This document shows, piece by piece, positions 36,301-47,900 of a stretch of DNA of 64,000 bases. Both the position numbers and the translations under genes were made by a program. How positions within the stretch are numbered: the first letter of the stretch is position 1; the number at the start of each line of letters is the position of its first letter. Under the pieces are notes generated by a model that was not told where the DNA came from, did no database searches, and worked only from the letters and a program-made list of their open reading frames with translations. This DNA is from Breviolum minutum Mf 1.05b.01 (lineage: Eukaryota; Sar; Dinophyceae; Suessiales; Symbiodiniaceae): assembly GCA_000507305.1 (NCBI GenBank), contig DF240035.1, positions 1 to 64,000 of the forward strand. Direction: 5' to 3'.

Positions 36301-39300
36301 TCCGAGAGTTCCAGATTTGAATGGTGACAGTGCCCATTCTAAGGGGATATACTGCTGATGGCTGAAATCCCAAACAACCACCTGGGATGTGTAAAACCAC
36401 GCAAATAATGGGATATTTACCATTTCAACTGGTGCAGGATTTCTTCCATCAACAGTATTACAAGGTGGGCCCGTACCAGTTATAAGTGGGGTTACAACTT
36501 CTATCAGTAGGGTTACAACCCCAGTAACCCATTTGTAAGGCCATTTTATAGGGGGTATAAACATATTTATAACTGGAAGGGGCCCACCTACTAGAATCCA
36601 TATATGAATCATCAATTCGTGCATAGCTCAACTTACCTCCTGAAATTTAAAAAAGTCTCCCCAAACCAAATTCCCAAGGTTTCTCCCAATTGGGATCCCC
36701 ATTTTTCCCAACAACTTTCCCAATTCATTTCAGCACCACACACCACGTGGTAAGCACCCCCGGGGCGACCTGGAAGTCATTGAACCTGACAACAGGTAGG
36801 AAAACGAGTCCACCATCGCCTGGCATCAAATTGACTGTCGTGAAAAAATCATGTTTTCCTCGAAGATTTTTTCAATGGGGAAATGTTGTTGCTGAGGTCT
36901 GTTTTTTTTTTAGGTGGGGATGTTTTTTTTGAGGGGGGGAGGCTTTTCGTGGGGAGGATGTTTTGGGATTTTTGTTGGGGATTGTTTGGGATGTGTTTGG
37001 GTTTTTTGGGTTTTTTTGGGGTGTTGGGGAATCTTTCTCGGCTGTTTTTGGGGGAATTGGTCTTAAAACAGCTCCCCATTTTGTTTGGTCATACCACTTT
37101 CATTTGATGCCATCCGAAATCAATACCTGAGACTATGAAGATACGATTCTTTTATGATGGCTTTGTAAGAAGCTCCCAAAGTAGTTGGACAGATTGCCAC
37201 CAACTGTATCTTCACGATTTTTTTGAAGGTCTTTGTTACAAAAATCACCACCTAACTCCACATCTCTTAAATCATCCAAAAAGGCAGCCTCGGGACGAAT
37301 CTCGGTGTGTTTCTTTCTGACGTTTGGAGAAACGATGAGTTTTATTTTCCAAAAGTAAACACCGCAGTGCTTCCTACTGTTGATGGAAGAAATCCTGCGT
37401 TCACCAGCTGAGGTTGGTAGTTTATCCCATTATTTACTAGGTTTTTTACATGCCAGGTGGTTGTTTGGGATTTGCTTACCTCAACAGTATGACATAAGAA
37501 TAGAGTCGTGAATTGTTCCCGGCCAACCTTGAGTTCTCCCAAAACTGCTTGGCTTGGTCCAATTGAGCAACACCAAGATTTCTTGATCAAAGGCACCGTT
37601 AAATTGCAAATCTGACATCAAAACTGAGGAATATTTTATGATCATGTTGAAATACATTCATAGAATTATCCAAATACTCCCCCCCTCCAACTTTTTCCTG
37701 TTAATTAAAGTCCCTCTGTGTTTCATTTTCCATTTTGTGGCTTTTTCCTCACTTTCAGATCCTTATTTTCTGAGAAAAAAACTCAAGATGTATGGCTTGG
37801 TATAGAATAAAACACAATCGTTTCTCAACCATTTTTCCCTTGATACGTTTCCGAACTATATACACCCCTGAAAACTAATATGGATACCCAAAATTATGGT
37901 TTGGAAAAGGTGAACTCCTTGTAAACATGGCCATTTTGGATATCTATGTTAGGTTTCTAGGGTGTACACCCCTGAATCGGCTAAACATCACCCAAAAATC
38001 ATCGCGAACTCCAAACCTCCATTTGACGTTCCAAATGTTAAGGACTTCCAGGGGTGTTTCCTACTGGTGATGGAAGAAATCCTGCACCAGTTGAGGTTGG
38101 TAGTTTATCCCATTATTTACCCTCTCGCAAACTAACATAGCAAGGGAAAACCACCATTGTTAAGATGTGATACATCTTCAAATGGTGGATTTCCCATTGC
38201 TATGTTAGTTTACCGGAGGGTACGAGGTTTTATACATCCAAACGGTGGTTGTGAACGGGATTTCTGAACCATCAAGAGTATCTTTAGGTTACTTCCAAAA
38301 ATAAGCAAGTCCCCCCAAAGGTTGTGGGACCATTTTCCAAATGGCCAAAATAATAACTACTGGGTGATGCTAACTACTTCAACTACTTACATCATATATA
38401 CATCTAACTGGGATGTACATCCCCCTCAGAAATTAGGCCTTGTTACGGACTTATTAGCCATTCGTTTCCCCTAAGAAGTCTCCACTTTCCCCCCAAAAGA
38501 CCCAAAGCCGCTACCTCCGCGCCATCGGCCAAGTGATTGACCCCCGACTTCAGGGATGAGGTCTTAGGAAGGACTGAGCATTGCAAATCCTGTGATGAGT
38601 TTGTTTGTGTGGATTGAGGGGCATGAAGGATGAGGAGGAGGATTCATAATGGATACTGATTCGGAACGATGAGCTCAGGGAATCGAGCTTCCGAGATCTT
38701 TGAAAACGGCAACCCCCATCTTCAGCAAACCCCGAATCCATCGAAGATATCAAAAATACTGTTGATGGTTCAGAAATCTGTCGCGCACCAGTTGAGGTTG
38801 GTAGTTTATCCCATTATTTACAGGGTTTTAATACATCCCAGGTGGTGCAGGATTTCTTCCATCAACAGTACCTAAGAAGGAGTACTCCAACTTTCACGTT
38901 TTCACAATGAGTGAACCAAAAAAAATCAAAACCGATGTTTCTTCTCTCAAAGAACAAACAGCTCTTCTGATTGTGTCTGAAGGTGACAATCTGCGCTGAC
39001 TCCCATCGTTTTCCACCCATGGCCCATTTTCTTTTTTAAGCATGTCGCGACGTCTAATGCTGGTGGCCTTGGTCTAATCCCTATAAATGGTGCAAAGGAT
39101 TACCTCCCCGAAGATTAGCATGACTGGCTGAAAAACTAAGCATTTGAAGATGTATTTCCTATTAAAAATGGTGATGTTGCATTGCCATGTTAGTTTGCAT
39201 TAGCCTGTCTCAGATAATGATGACTATACCTGCCTGAAGCTTTTTTTTACTTCACAGGCAGATGCCAATGTGCAAGTTCACTCGTGCCATCGCCAAATGG

Positions 39301-40314
39301 ATGAATTGCGTAAAGCTTCAACTTCGTAGTGAGACTTGCGCTTCAAAAATCAAAATTACCACCATAACCATCCAACAGACTAGATGTGGAATATCCTCGC
39401 TACAAGGACTCAATCTTTCGTTTCATTTCTTTATTGCTGCAGATTTTTTTCAATTCCACCGGCACTATCTACTGTTTCAAAGTTGTCTATACATAACCAT
39501 TGAATGCATGAATGAAGCCAAAGGGAAGCGACCGGTCCGAAACAGGTCGCTCAAAAAACAGGCCGCAAAAAAAGTGCCAACGAAAAAACAGTAAACAGCA
39601 ACTTAAATGTTGACATCCACCTAAAAACTGTTCAAATACTTGTTGATTGTTGGTAATTGGATCATTTCCCCGGCTAGGGATGAAAATAAAAAATGTTTAA
39701 AACCACCAACCAATTGTTGATTGTTGGGTCTTTAGTGTAACTTCTTGTTTCATGCTTCCTGTTTTGGTCGCGTCGTTTTCCCTTTGATGCCCAATTTTGT
39801 ACATGAGTCGAGAGTCATGGGTTTCCCGAATTCCCAACAACATTTGTACAAGCCGCGCCATGTGGTTTGGTGGTTTACTCAGTTTCCTCCTCAGCTCCTG
39901 CTTTTACCGGAAGAGGCCCAAAAACACCCATGTGCGCCAGGACATTTAGCACTGTCTTCCTAGGCGTTTCAAGACAGGGGTTCTGGAAATACACATTGTG
40001 CATGACAGGGTAAAATGAAGAGACAACCCACAGGTACAAGGTTGTCTGAAAACCAAAATGTTCCCTTTCATTCAATGCTTTTGGTGGTTGATGTTTAGGT
40101 TTGGGTTCCCATTGATGGCTCAACAATTCCGGGGCAAACTCACCAGTTGAGGTGAGTAGCGAAAAAATGCCGTCATTTGCAAGGGTTTTATACTCATCAA
40201 AAAGTGGTTGGCAGCATGAACCGTATCATACCCTCAACGCACTTGCTATTGTCACCTTGGACTTTATCTTGTTACAAATTCACCCAAGAGCATCTCTTTG
40301 AAGGCCCAAAATAC
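27272..40314 (-). CDS. Unrecognised multi-exon gene, or a long 5' part of rpoB
   Basis: I do not recognise this protein. Inferred exons, 5' to 3': 40284-40314, 39908-39959, 38515-38562, 37528-37611, 36786-36834, 36267-36338, 35815-35865, 35178-35271, 34882-34986, 34552-34641, 34193-34249, 33104-33138, about 32529-32569, 31721-31776, 30896-30947, about 30689-30731, 30260-30303, 29759-29893, 29391-29503, 28530-28620, 28259-28333, 27272-27379. Nearly all neighbours join in phase, and many have pyrimidine-rich acceptors. No start codon or signal peptide was identified. The last exon ends in phase 0, compatible with the first recognised rpoB exon at 25909, and I saw no stop between them. The right-hand exons are Cys- and Trp-rich; the left-hand ones are acidic and helical. 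Weakest links: 32.5 kb and 30.7 kb. Confidence 0.5.
30158..30240. repeat. Repeat family L (GTGACCTTTTGGGATGGTTAAG)
   Basis: Inverted ends GTGACCTTTTGGG and CAAAAGGTCAC around GGTTAAGTGACCC. Copies: about 22818-22885, 28147-28225 and this one. Confidence 0.6.
31277..31402. repeat. Imperfect (GATAAT)-rich tract
   Basis: Diverged GATAAT/GATGAT repeats, intronic or intergenic, with no coding signal. Confidence 0.8.
34078..34178. repeat. Repeat family E (GGTTGAACCAACCCATTTGAAAA)
   Basis: Shared core GTTGGTGGTTGAACCAACCC, then AAATATGCTCGTCAAATTGG and GGGATGAAAATAAAAA. Copies: about 2152-2250, 2275-2350, 3345-3440, 9808-9965, 20338-20418, 28675-28750, 39640-39720, 42549-42648. The inverted repeats are weaker than in the other families. 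Confidence 0.7.
34193..35271 (-). CDS. Exon cluster of the unrecognised gene, with an element-filled intron
   Basis: Four short exons (35178-35271, 34882-34986, 34552-34641, 34193-34249) join in phase. Readable pieces include EAEVRYPEVRLWIRAHGQMQ, HVIHVKKLGRVSTLSWQEVE, NPEDVGIVLVWMQATLQPNF and WQFLTKTFELEKMEKE. No AG occurs in the roughly 50 nt before the 34249 acceptor, which fixes that start. The donor after 35178 appears to be GA or GC rather than GT. The 191-nt intron 34987-35177 is mostly one inverted-repeat element. The composition looks like a soluble alpha/beta protein; function unknown. Confidence 0.6.
34994..35150. mobile_element. Inverted-repeat element family D (CTTGGAGGATCATCC)
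   Basis: Ends in CTTGGAGGATCATCC and its inverse, GGATGATCCTCCAAG. Other copies: about 910-1046, 12893-13045, 14514-14634, 15704-15842, 43148-43303, 53868-53999. Several copies carry GTAAGTGG about 20 nt inside one end and CTAACTGGGATGATCCTCCAAG at the other, i.e. donor-, branch- and acceptor-like signals. This copy fills most of the 191-nt intron 34987-35177. No coding capacity. Confidence 0.8.
35918..36012. mobile_element. Inverted-repeat element family K (TAGGATCCATG)
   Basis: CATAGGATCCATGGGACCAT and its inverse, ACATGGATCCTATG, enclose TTTACCTACATGAATGGTTG and TGAATGTAGGTAAA. A related copy is at about 29012-29080. Confidence 0.6.
36465..36596. mobile_element. Inverted-repeat element family G (GGTGGGCCC)
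   Basis: Ends AGGTGGGCCCGTACCAGTTA and its inverse, GGAAGGGGCCCACCT, with GGGTTACAACCCC in the middle. A second copy lies at about 196-330. Confidence 0.7.
38755..38872. mobile_element. Inverted-repeat element family B (TACTGTTGATGG)
   Basis: Ends TACTGTTGATGG and CCATCAACAGTA, with a shared interior (GTTGAGGTTGGTAGTTTATC, CCATTATTTACAGGGTTT). Copies: about 13495-13610, 24140-24262, 33375-33505, 36349-36455, 37374-37490, 38064-38285, 45990-46115, 46552-46655, 56945-57062. The interior is conserved between copies, so this is a repeat family and not a chance hairpin. Confidence 0.8.
39259..39332 (+). other. Exon-like island on the plus strand
   Basis: TTTTTTTTACTTCACAG is followed by an open stretch reading NVQVHSCHRQMDELRKAS, then GTAGTGAG. 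The acceptor signal is good, but the island is isolated inside the inferred intron 38563-39907 of a minus-strand gene. Another possible one is at about 40389-40465 (LEDGNLTFAEIYDGFVHAN). Confidence 0.25.
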
Positions 40315-40999
40315 CTTGAAGAGAAACTCTGAAAAAGCAAAAAAAAAAACGTCCATATCCCGTGGGTTTTTGGCATGTTTTGCCTTTAGCATTAGAAGAT
40401 GGAAATCTTACATTTGCTGAGATTTACGATGGTTTTGTGCATGCAAATTCGTCCAACACGGTGAATAGCCGTGTTTTTTTGCCATGGCGTTACAAAACGT
40501 TGGAAATTTCTGCATTTTGGGCTGTCTCGTGCAAAAAAACATCGTAAACAGCATTGTTGAAGTAGTTATCTAAAAGAAAGCTTCAAATAGATTCAGTTTA
40601 GTTTAGGCGTTTGCATCCCTCGCCCTGCCAGTGGGAGCACTAGCTCTTAAAATATCAAAATGTATATATGTACATCCATATAAAACTCAAGCAACATTCC
40701 TGGCCGCGGCTTTTCACTCAGAAATTTCCGCCAAGCTACTTCTCCTTTGTGTTGAACTCCTACTTCAGTTCGATCCGTGAAGTTCGCAGGGTTTTTTGGT
40801 TGCTTCCTTTTAGGGGACCTTTTTTCAAAGGGCTAGAAACCCAGACAGCCAGCTCGCTCCATAACTCCCTTCCCTCAAGATTCCAGGGGGATCGTGGTTT
40901 CCCACCAGTCCCAATCGTTAAGAAAAAACGACCAAACTGTGAAACTTCAGGGGTGTCTTCAAAAAGGGTCAGGGTCCCCCCCCGGTGCACAGAAACCCA

Positions 41000-43900
41000 A
41001 CAGCTGTCGGGGAAACTTCCATTGAGGTGTCTTTTTTTGGGGGGGAAACACAAATACCTGACCTTCCTTCTTCACAACCTAAAAACCAAAGATGACATTT
41101 TGGGGAGGGAAGGCATTCTTTTTGGATCAACCAAAACCAGTAAATTGGCTGAAAACCCATTCTCTCCAAAGCAAGAATCATCGTTTGAGTGCTTAAATAT
41201 CTAACCCTTGGGTTAAAGAAAAGAACAGCCCTCGTCTTGGGAATCATGTTCCACTACAAGTCATGGTGGACAAAAATTGCTACACCTTTGGCCTACTGTG
41301 CCTACTGAGCCTACAATGGAGTCCGGTGAAGCTTCAACAGCAGTTCCCTTCAACCGAGTTTATTAAGGTTTTGGTAGGCCGGGAACATGGCCCGGCCCCA
41401 AGTTGAATCTCTCTATATTGGGTGGAAATCCAAAAATAGGGGAAACACCCCAAAATGGATGGTGAAAATAATGGAAAACCCTATTCAAATGGGATGATTT
41501 GGGGGGAAAACCCACTATTTTCGGAAACATCCATATCAACCTTTCCCCCTTTTCCCCTCTCGCTGCGCTCCTGATGTCGAAGGGAAGAATGGAGATGATA
41601 CTCCATACCATGGTAGACGATGCGAAACTTATCCTTGTTCTCTATCCTCAAATCAAGGGATCCCAACTGAAGGTAAAACATCCTGTTGAACAGGCGAAAA
41701 ACCGCGCACTTTGAGACGCGTGGTTTTTTAAAGCTGTTTTTTTGGTGGGGATTTTTTGTTTGGTCATGTTACCAAGTCAGATATGGCGCTATTTTTCTAG
41801 AAAGCTGTAGAGCATGTGGAAATTGGACCATTTTCCAGTAGCAAAAGGATCTCGCAATTGAAATTTGCGGAGATGTTTTCGATGCATTCCAGGATGATTG
41901 TATAGACATTGAAGCCAGATCCACAAATGTGTCAAGTGTGTCAAGACTTGAAAGTGTGTGTGCGTGTGTGTGCCAGGGCAACCACAAACTAGTAATGCAA
42001 AAATGTTCATATTGATGTTCCTTCATTTCGCTTGAGTGTCGGTTTAAATGATATCTTGTGAAGGAGTCGATGATGATTTACGGCTTCTTCAAGGGTGGTG
42101 GTTGTCCAAGGGCAAAAAATCTGACAAAGTCCACGTGGATAAAACGTCGGTTTGTTGCCGAATTTCATCAAGATTTATTCCCAGATTCCAACCCCCCCCA
42201 ATTCAAGGGATCATGAAATACAAGACACCTAAACCCCAAAACTTCATGGTGTCGAATTTTCTGGGAAGAAAAAAACCCTGGATGCTACCAGCAACCTTTG
42301 AATTCGTTGATCCTCTCCCCAAAATGGGTCCCATGAAAAATGAATGTCTGTATTAGCTTGTGACACTAATGTTCATGGTCAGATCTCCGGCAAAGCAAGT
42401 TGTTCAATCTACAAAAAGACAGAGGTTGTAACTCCTGGGATAAATTACCAGCGTCAATGGGTGAGCGGAGCTCTACGGAGTTCATGAATAATGGAAATGT
42501 TTGAACTTCCAAATCTCGTCCCCATTTCCTTCCGCATATAGTATGCTTAGTTGGTGGCTTTTCTCCGCCCATTTGAAAGATATGCGTCCGTCAAATTGGA
42601 TCATCCCCCCCGGGTATCAGGGTAAAAATAAAAACATTAGAAACCACCACCTAGATTTAGATGCAGGCAAAACCTTTCTTGTGTTTTTTTGATTTTAGGG
42701 TTTCATCTTCGTATGACTTTTTGAGTTGTCACAGTTCCCCACAGTCAAAGTAGTTGAAGGTCCTTTAGAGACTGTATAACCTACAAAACTGAACTGGACA
42801 TGTCCAACGGTTTCACGCACTACAAACATCCAAAAAATCGTACAATCTCCTTTCCATGCAAAGATTGAAGATGAAGTTATATCTCTTGACACCAATAGTT
42901 TCTTGAATAATTGTTCTATCTCTGACAAGCCTAATATAGTTACATAATCATTTCAAACAAGATATATAGATATTCTGCTGTGCTTCTTGACTTTTTCCCA
43001 ACCAAAAAATCTCAACCTGCTTGCTTCTCATATCGCTTCTATTTTGCTAGATGTTTTTTTGTGCTCAAAACATGGCCTGCACCTTCCTTTTCGGTTCAGA
43101 AAAAATGTCCAAAAAACTGGAGAAAAAAATTTACTTGAGGCGGGGCTACTTGGAGCATCATCCTAGGGCTTGGATAAGTGGTTAATAAGCATGGCAATCG
43201 TAGTCCCCTATACCGGAGTCGCTACCCCTACTCCATGGCTTGTAAATGAGGATGATCCTAACTACTGGATCTAACGCAGATGAATCATCCTCCAAGTAGC
43301 AAGACTTGGACAGACTTTCGAAGTCTGTATATCCCCGAAAACAAACCTCAAAACCCCAAAGGACTTGGTAAGTTACAGCGCTACATCCTGGAAAATTCAC
43401 ATGTTGAACCCCAAAAAGTCATGGAGGTGGATGGTGGAGAGATGATTTTCCGAATTTCAAAAAAGGGGTGATGTTTTTGTTCGGTGAAGCAGCCGCTCAT
43501 TTTCTGGGGTGTATGGGTTTTTTGTCCTCTTTGAAAGGTGGGGGTTGGGTCTTTTTTCGGGTTCCAGCCATTTCGTGGACACACCGGGGGCATTCTTTTT
43601 GAGAAGTTCTGAGAAGGAGGCCATCATCCAACCCTACAGGCCAACCCCATCCAACCGTACCGCCGCTGACCACAGCTAAGACACTTGTCTGGATAAGACA
43701 CATGCTTATCACCAATGGTATGCGCAATGGCTGTAATCCATCTGGTCACCTTTCACAGTGTTTTGCTTGAAAACTGTCAGGTGTCCAAACTATTTTTCGT
43801 CCAAGCCCACAAAAACAAAGCTAAAACGAGTTGTCGTTGTGGAATAAGTCATCGTCGTGGAATAAGTCACCTCAAAAAGGAACCCCCCAAAAAAAAACTA

Positions 43901-44690
43901 TCAGCTAGTGCAGCTACATGTTATGTCTCAACCCAATGTGGCGTATCAAAAGAGCTACTTGAAACAACCCGTGAATCAATCAACCTTGCTCACCCCCAAA
44001 GAAAACAACTTGAGATAACCTTGGTACTATTGAGCTTCCTACTCCCACGAAAACTAACATATCCCCTTAAAAAAATGATGCTTGGACAACTATTTTCCTT
44101 TTGAAATGGGGACTTTCGTGAATTTTCATGGAGGTAATATCCAAAAAATCCCAACACCACCATCCACCACCAGCTGCCGCGCTGCGTATGCAACTTCACC
44201 CTTCACCCCCTACCTCACTGTGCTTGTCATGACGCAAGGCTTCAAATTCTGCAGGTATCTTGCCTCATTTGGTGTCACCCACCCAGGCTTTCCATGGCCC
44301 CATGGGGTGAAAAGCTACAGCTATTCTTTTGGCATTGTTTCAAGAAAAAAGAAAAGGGAAACTGGAATTTTTTGTAAACATCCGGAAAGAAATATTTTTT
44401 TAAGACACCTACACAAGAGCTGCCAACTTTCAAAAGGTGTTCTTAAATACTTTGTGCAAGCTGCGAACACTTGGATGAATAAACAGGAAGGTTTCTCCGC
44501 CTATTTTTTGACACAATAACTCACCCTAGAGAGCCTCAATAGCCTTGATTTTGATGGATAATGATATAGAAAAACAAGAAACAACCTGACCCCTAGCCCA
44601 GATAAGTCAGGTGAAATGGAAATTCAGCAGAATAGAAATAATCTTAAAAAACTCCCCTGGGATATCCCAGCTTCCATGATCACAGTAGAG
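41000..44690. other. Mostly repeats, no supported gene
   Basis: Contains family C (41418), E (42549) and D (43148) elements. One minus-strand stretch at about 43660-43727 (IAHTIGDKHVSYPDKCLSC, after GATTACAG and before GTCAGC) could be an exon, but it has no in-phase partner that I could confirm. Confidence 0.4.
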
Positions 44691-44698
44691 ATTCATGA

Positions 44699-44908
44699 TC
44701 ATGAATAACGCACTCCGGCATAAAGTCCATAGGTAACACCACAACTCACCAAACTTAAAATAAAACATCCAATCAAACACAAAAAAAAATGAGAGGAAAT
44801 ATATAAAGTCTCTATTTTCTGCATCGCCTGGGCACTCAAATCATATGTAGGAATGTTTCTAGGATCAACCATCACAGGTTTTCGTTGGGTCACAGACCCA
44901 TCTTCCAT
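44699..44908 (-). CDS. Terminal exon with C-terminal membrane helix
   Basis: Starts after the acceptor CATCACCCAAAG and ends at a TGA-free frame closed by a stop at 44699. It encodes 69 residues: a polar N-part (D-P-R-N-I-P-T-Y-D-L-S-A-Q-A-M) and one strong helix, FFLCLIGCFILSLVSCGVTY, with the chain ending 8 residues later. It is the last coding segment on the minus strand before a repeat-rich stretch, so it is taken as the receptor's 3' end. It could instead be an independent small membrane protein, since it begins with ATG. Confidence 0.55.
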   Translation of the reverse strand: MEDGSVTQRKPVMVDPRNIPTYDLSAQAMQKIETLYISSHFFLCLIGCFILSLVSCGVTYGLYAGVRYS

Positions 44909-47900
44909 CTTTGGGTGATGATGATGTTGATGAGTTTTCTTCGATTGGATTTTGCTCCCTCGTCTTGATATGCGATTGGATCCAATATATGGACCAATCC
45001 AACACAGTGATCGACGGCTCGAGCGAGCCGAAAGGTGAAAGCCCAACATTTGCCCCGGACAAAACGCGAAAGGCCGCCCGGCCGGAAATCTTGGCACAAC
45101 GGGGAAACACACAAAAGCTCGTGACTCGTGGGTTTTGGCGATGTAAAGATGCTATAGTTTTTTGTGAAGATGTTTGCTTCAAAGTGGTGCAAACAAAAAA
45201 ATGGCTGTTACGGGTGGGTGGTCACATGTTGCCAAAGTTTTCTACCACAAGTTGTTTTTTTAAATGTCAAGATGTGTCAAGGCTGATGAGTTCTTCATCT
45301 CAATCCAACTGTTTGAAGAAAATGATCCCACTCAAACCTGACCTTGAAGAGCCCGAAAGATGGGCCAACGGTCACGGTATCGAATCGGTGTGTGAAACGT
45401 GAGACTTGACCAAAAACGCCCTGAAAAAAACAAGGCAAACGCTGATGATGCAACCTGGTCCGTTCCTTTTCTGCTAAGGAAAATGATGATGCATTTCCAC
45501 CAAAACACCCCCAAAAAAAAAAACTCCAGAAGTTTCCCACTGAAGTTTCCACATTATTAGCGCGTTATCCGACGTGAAGCAACTGAAACTCCTGGCAACT
45601 GGACGTTGCTGACCCCCGGCATCCCGGCCTTGCTTTCCGCTGAAGAGAAGCGACGGGGAGAAAAGAGGCTCCGACGGTAGAAGCTCATCCTGGGTGGTCA
45701 TTTTTTGGAGCAGAAAAAGGACGCCCAACTTCTCCCTAAAAATATGTTGGGAACAAAACAAAAAGCCTGGACCAATATGTGAAACACTTTTGGTTTTTTC
45801 AGAAATTAAAAGCATGTTGGCTTTTTGCCTGGTTTTAAGCAACGCTTCAAGCAACAAGCATTCAAAACTCCAGGGTTTTGAACACCCGGAGAAACCCATC
45901 CAACATTTTACAGCTTTTACAGGAAGCTCCGCAAACCTACCCGGAAGAGCGCTACAACTCGAAAAATCATCACATGATGTCATGTCATACTGTTGATGGT
46001 TCAGAAATCTGGGCAAACTCACCAGTTGAGGGGTTGGTAGTTTATCCCATTATTTACTGGGTTTTGTATACATCCAAACGATGGTTGCGTTTGGGATTTC
46101 AGCCATCAACAGGTACTAAAGATCGACTCTATAGCTGTAACATACCGAATACCACGAAAGATGTCCACCGAAAACACAAAAAAAACGCGTGATATAAAGG
46201 TCACGTCATCCCAGTTCCAAAATATCGAGTCAGTTTTTTGTCTTAAAGGAAAAAATCTCCTGTCCTGGATGCAAAACAAAAACACCGAAAAAAATTGTTG
46301 AAACAACAGACCTGCACCACCTGCAGCACCCCGAAAGTGGGTGTTTTTTTCAACAAAGCTGTCCTCCTTGATACTCACCAAAAATGTCGCCGAAGCCCCC
46401 CCTCGGGCAATTTTTAAAAAAAACTGACGCGCGTTAAGACTTCGTGTCTGGGCCAGAACGCTGGAGCCAACAAAGTCAACAACAGGAGCTTGGGGCAAAT
46501 CTCTGCATCTTATGCTGTCATTCTAAAAAGAATTGTTGACTAGCTTGATAAATACTGTTGATGGAAGACATCCTGCACTACCTGACATGTATGAAACCCT
46601 GTAAAAATGGGATATTTACCATACCAGTTTCAGGATTTTTGCCATCAACAGTATGTAAGTGATTCGCAGTGCAATGACCTGGACAAACCAAAAAAATCCA
46701 CGAATCAAACGGAAGGCATCGCATATTTTGCACCTGAATCGAAAGCTGCATCGAATTGGTTGGCTTTCTTCAAAAATCAGGTGATACATAGTTGCCCTAC
46801 AAGCATCTACGGGTGGATCTTCAAACCAGCTTCTGGCCCCACGGATAGTTGTGGTTCCAAGAGACGCGAAAAAAAAAAACATGCATCAATTATAATTATA
46901 TAATGGCTTCTTGTCAAAACCTTGAGGTCACAGTTTGTGAGAAGTACATCCTCATGTACATCTGAAATTGAACCTCTTCCTCTGATGTGGGCTCTGTGAT
47001 CAAAGGAGCAAATGTTGCAGCTGGCATTGAACCACTCTCAACACCCGCAATGACGCTAGTATGGTCACTTTCTTCCGGCCCAGAATCTGTTGGATCCTTC
47101 TTCATGAAAAGTGCTATACTCGCACCTCACGATTTCGCTTTGCTGAAATCGTAAAATAAAAGCAAGAAGAGTGGAACGTTGAGCGGAAGGGCAAAAAAAA
47201 ACAACAGAAAAACTGAAAGAAACTGATTTTTGGCACTCAAATATCATGTACACTTCCCTACTTGAATGTTTACACACAGCAAAGAGAAAAACTTCTCCCC
47301 CAATGTTTTTTCAGGTCAAAGGAACTCTGACCACTGTCGAACATATCCTCATCAATGTCAACCATCACCAACCTGGCATTTAATGTTGTATCAATTCCAG
47401 ACTGCACGCGATAAACGACTTGCTTTGCTTTGATGGCCAAGTCGTCTTCAGAACTTTGTGCAGGAAGGAACGGAAGAGCAATCTCCAAGAAAATGGCTTT
47501 GACTACATGACTATAGGCTTCGACATCAATCTTTTCATTACCTTCCAAAGTAGACGACTTAAGCAGCTGAGATATGCTCCAGGGCGAAGGAATTTGAAAT
47601 GCATCGTCTCCAATCACTGGATACACATGGCAAGAGTACAAACGTCGTGCTTGCAAAAGCCAAGAAGCGAAATGATATGATTCCAAACATCCCCGAGTGC
47701 ATAGGACTACCAAGTATGTTGAAGCACTGGTGTCTGGAGTACTGCTGATCAGCTTCTGTTTGGTAGTGGCAATGACTGTAGGAACCATATCCTGATTTCC
47801 CATCATCTGTGGTGCCATCATCTTCGCCAAGACATGTGCAGTAGAGACAGCTTCCATATTTTCTGGATCAGCCAAAATATTGCAGTCCGTCATAGCCATA

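Noticed and set aside
40760..41053. 97-residue minus-strand ORF considered as an exon
   Set aside because: It overlaps element-like sequence (CCCCTGAAGTTTCACAG) and has no in-phase acceptor and donor pair.
45560..45720. Minus-strand open stretch (ESKAGMPGVSNVQLPG) considered as a receptor exon
   Set aside because: Open in three frames and cannot be placed in phase between the neighbouring exons.
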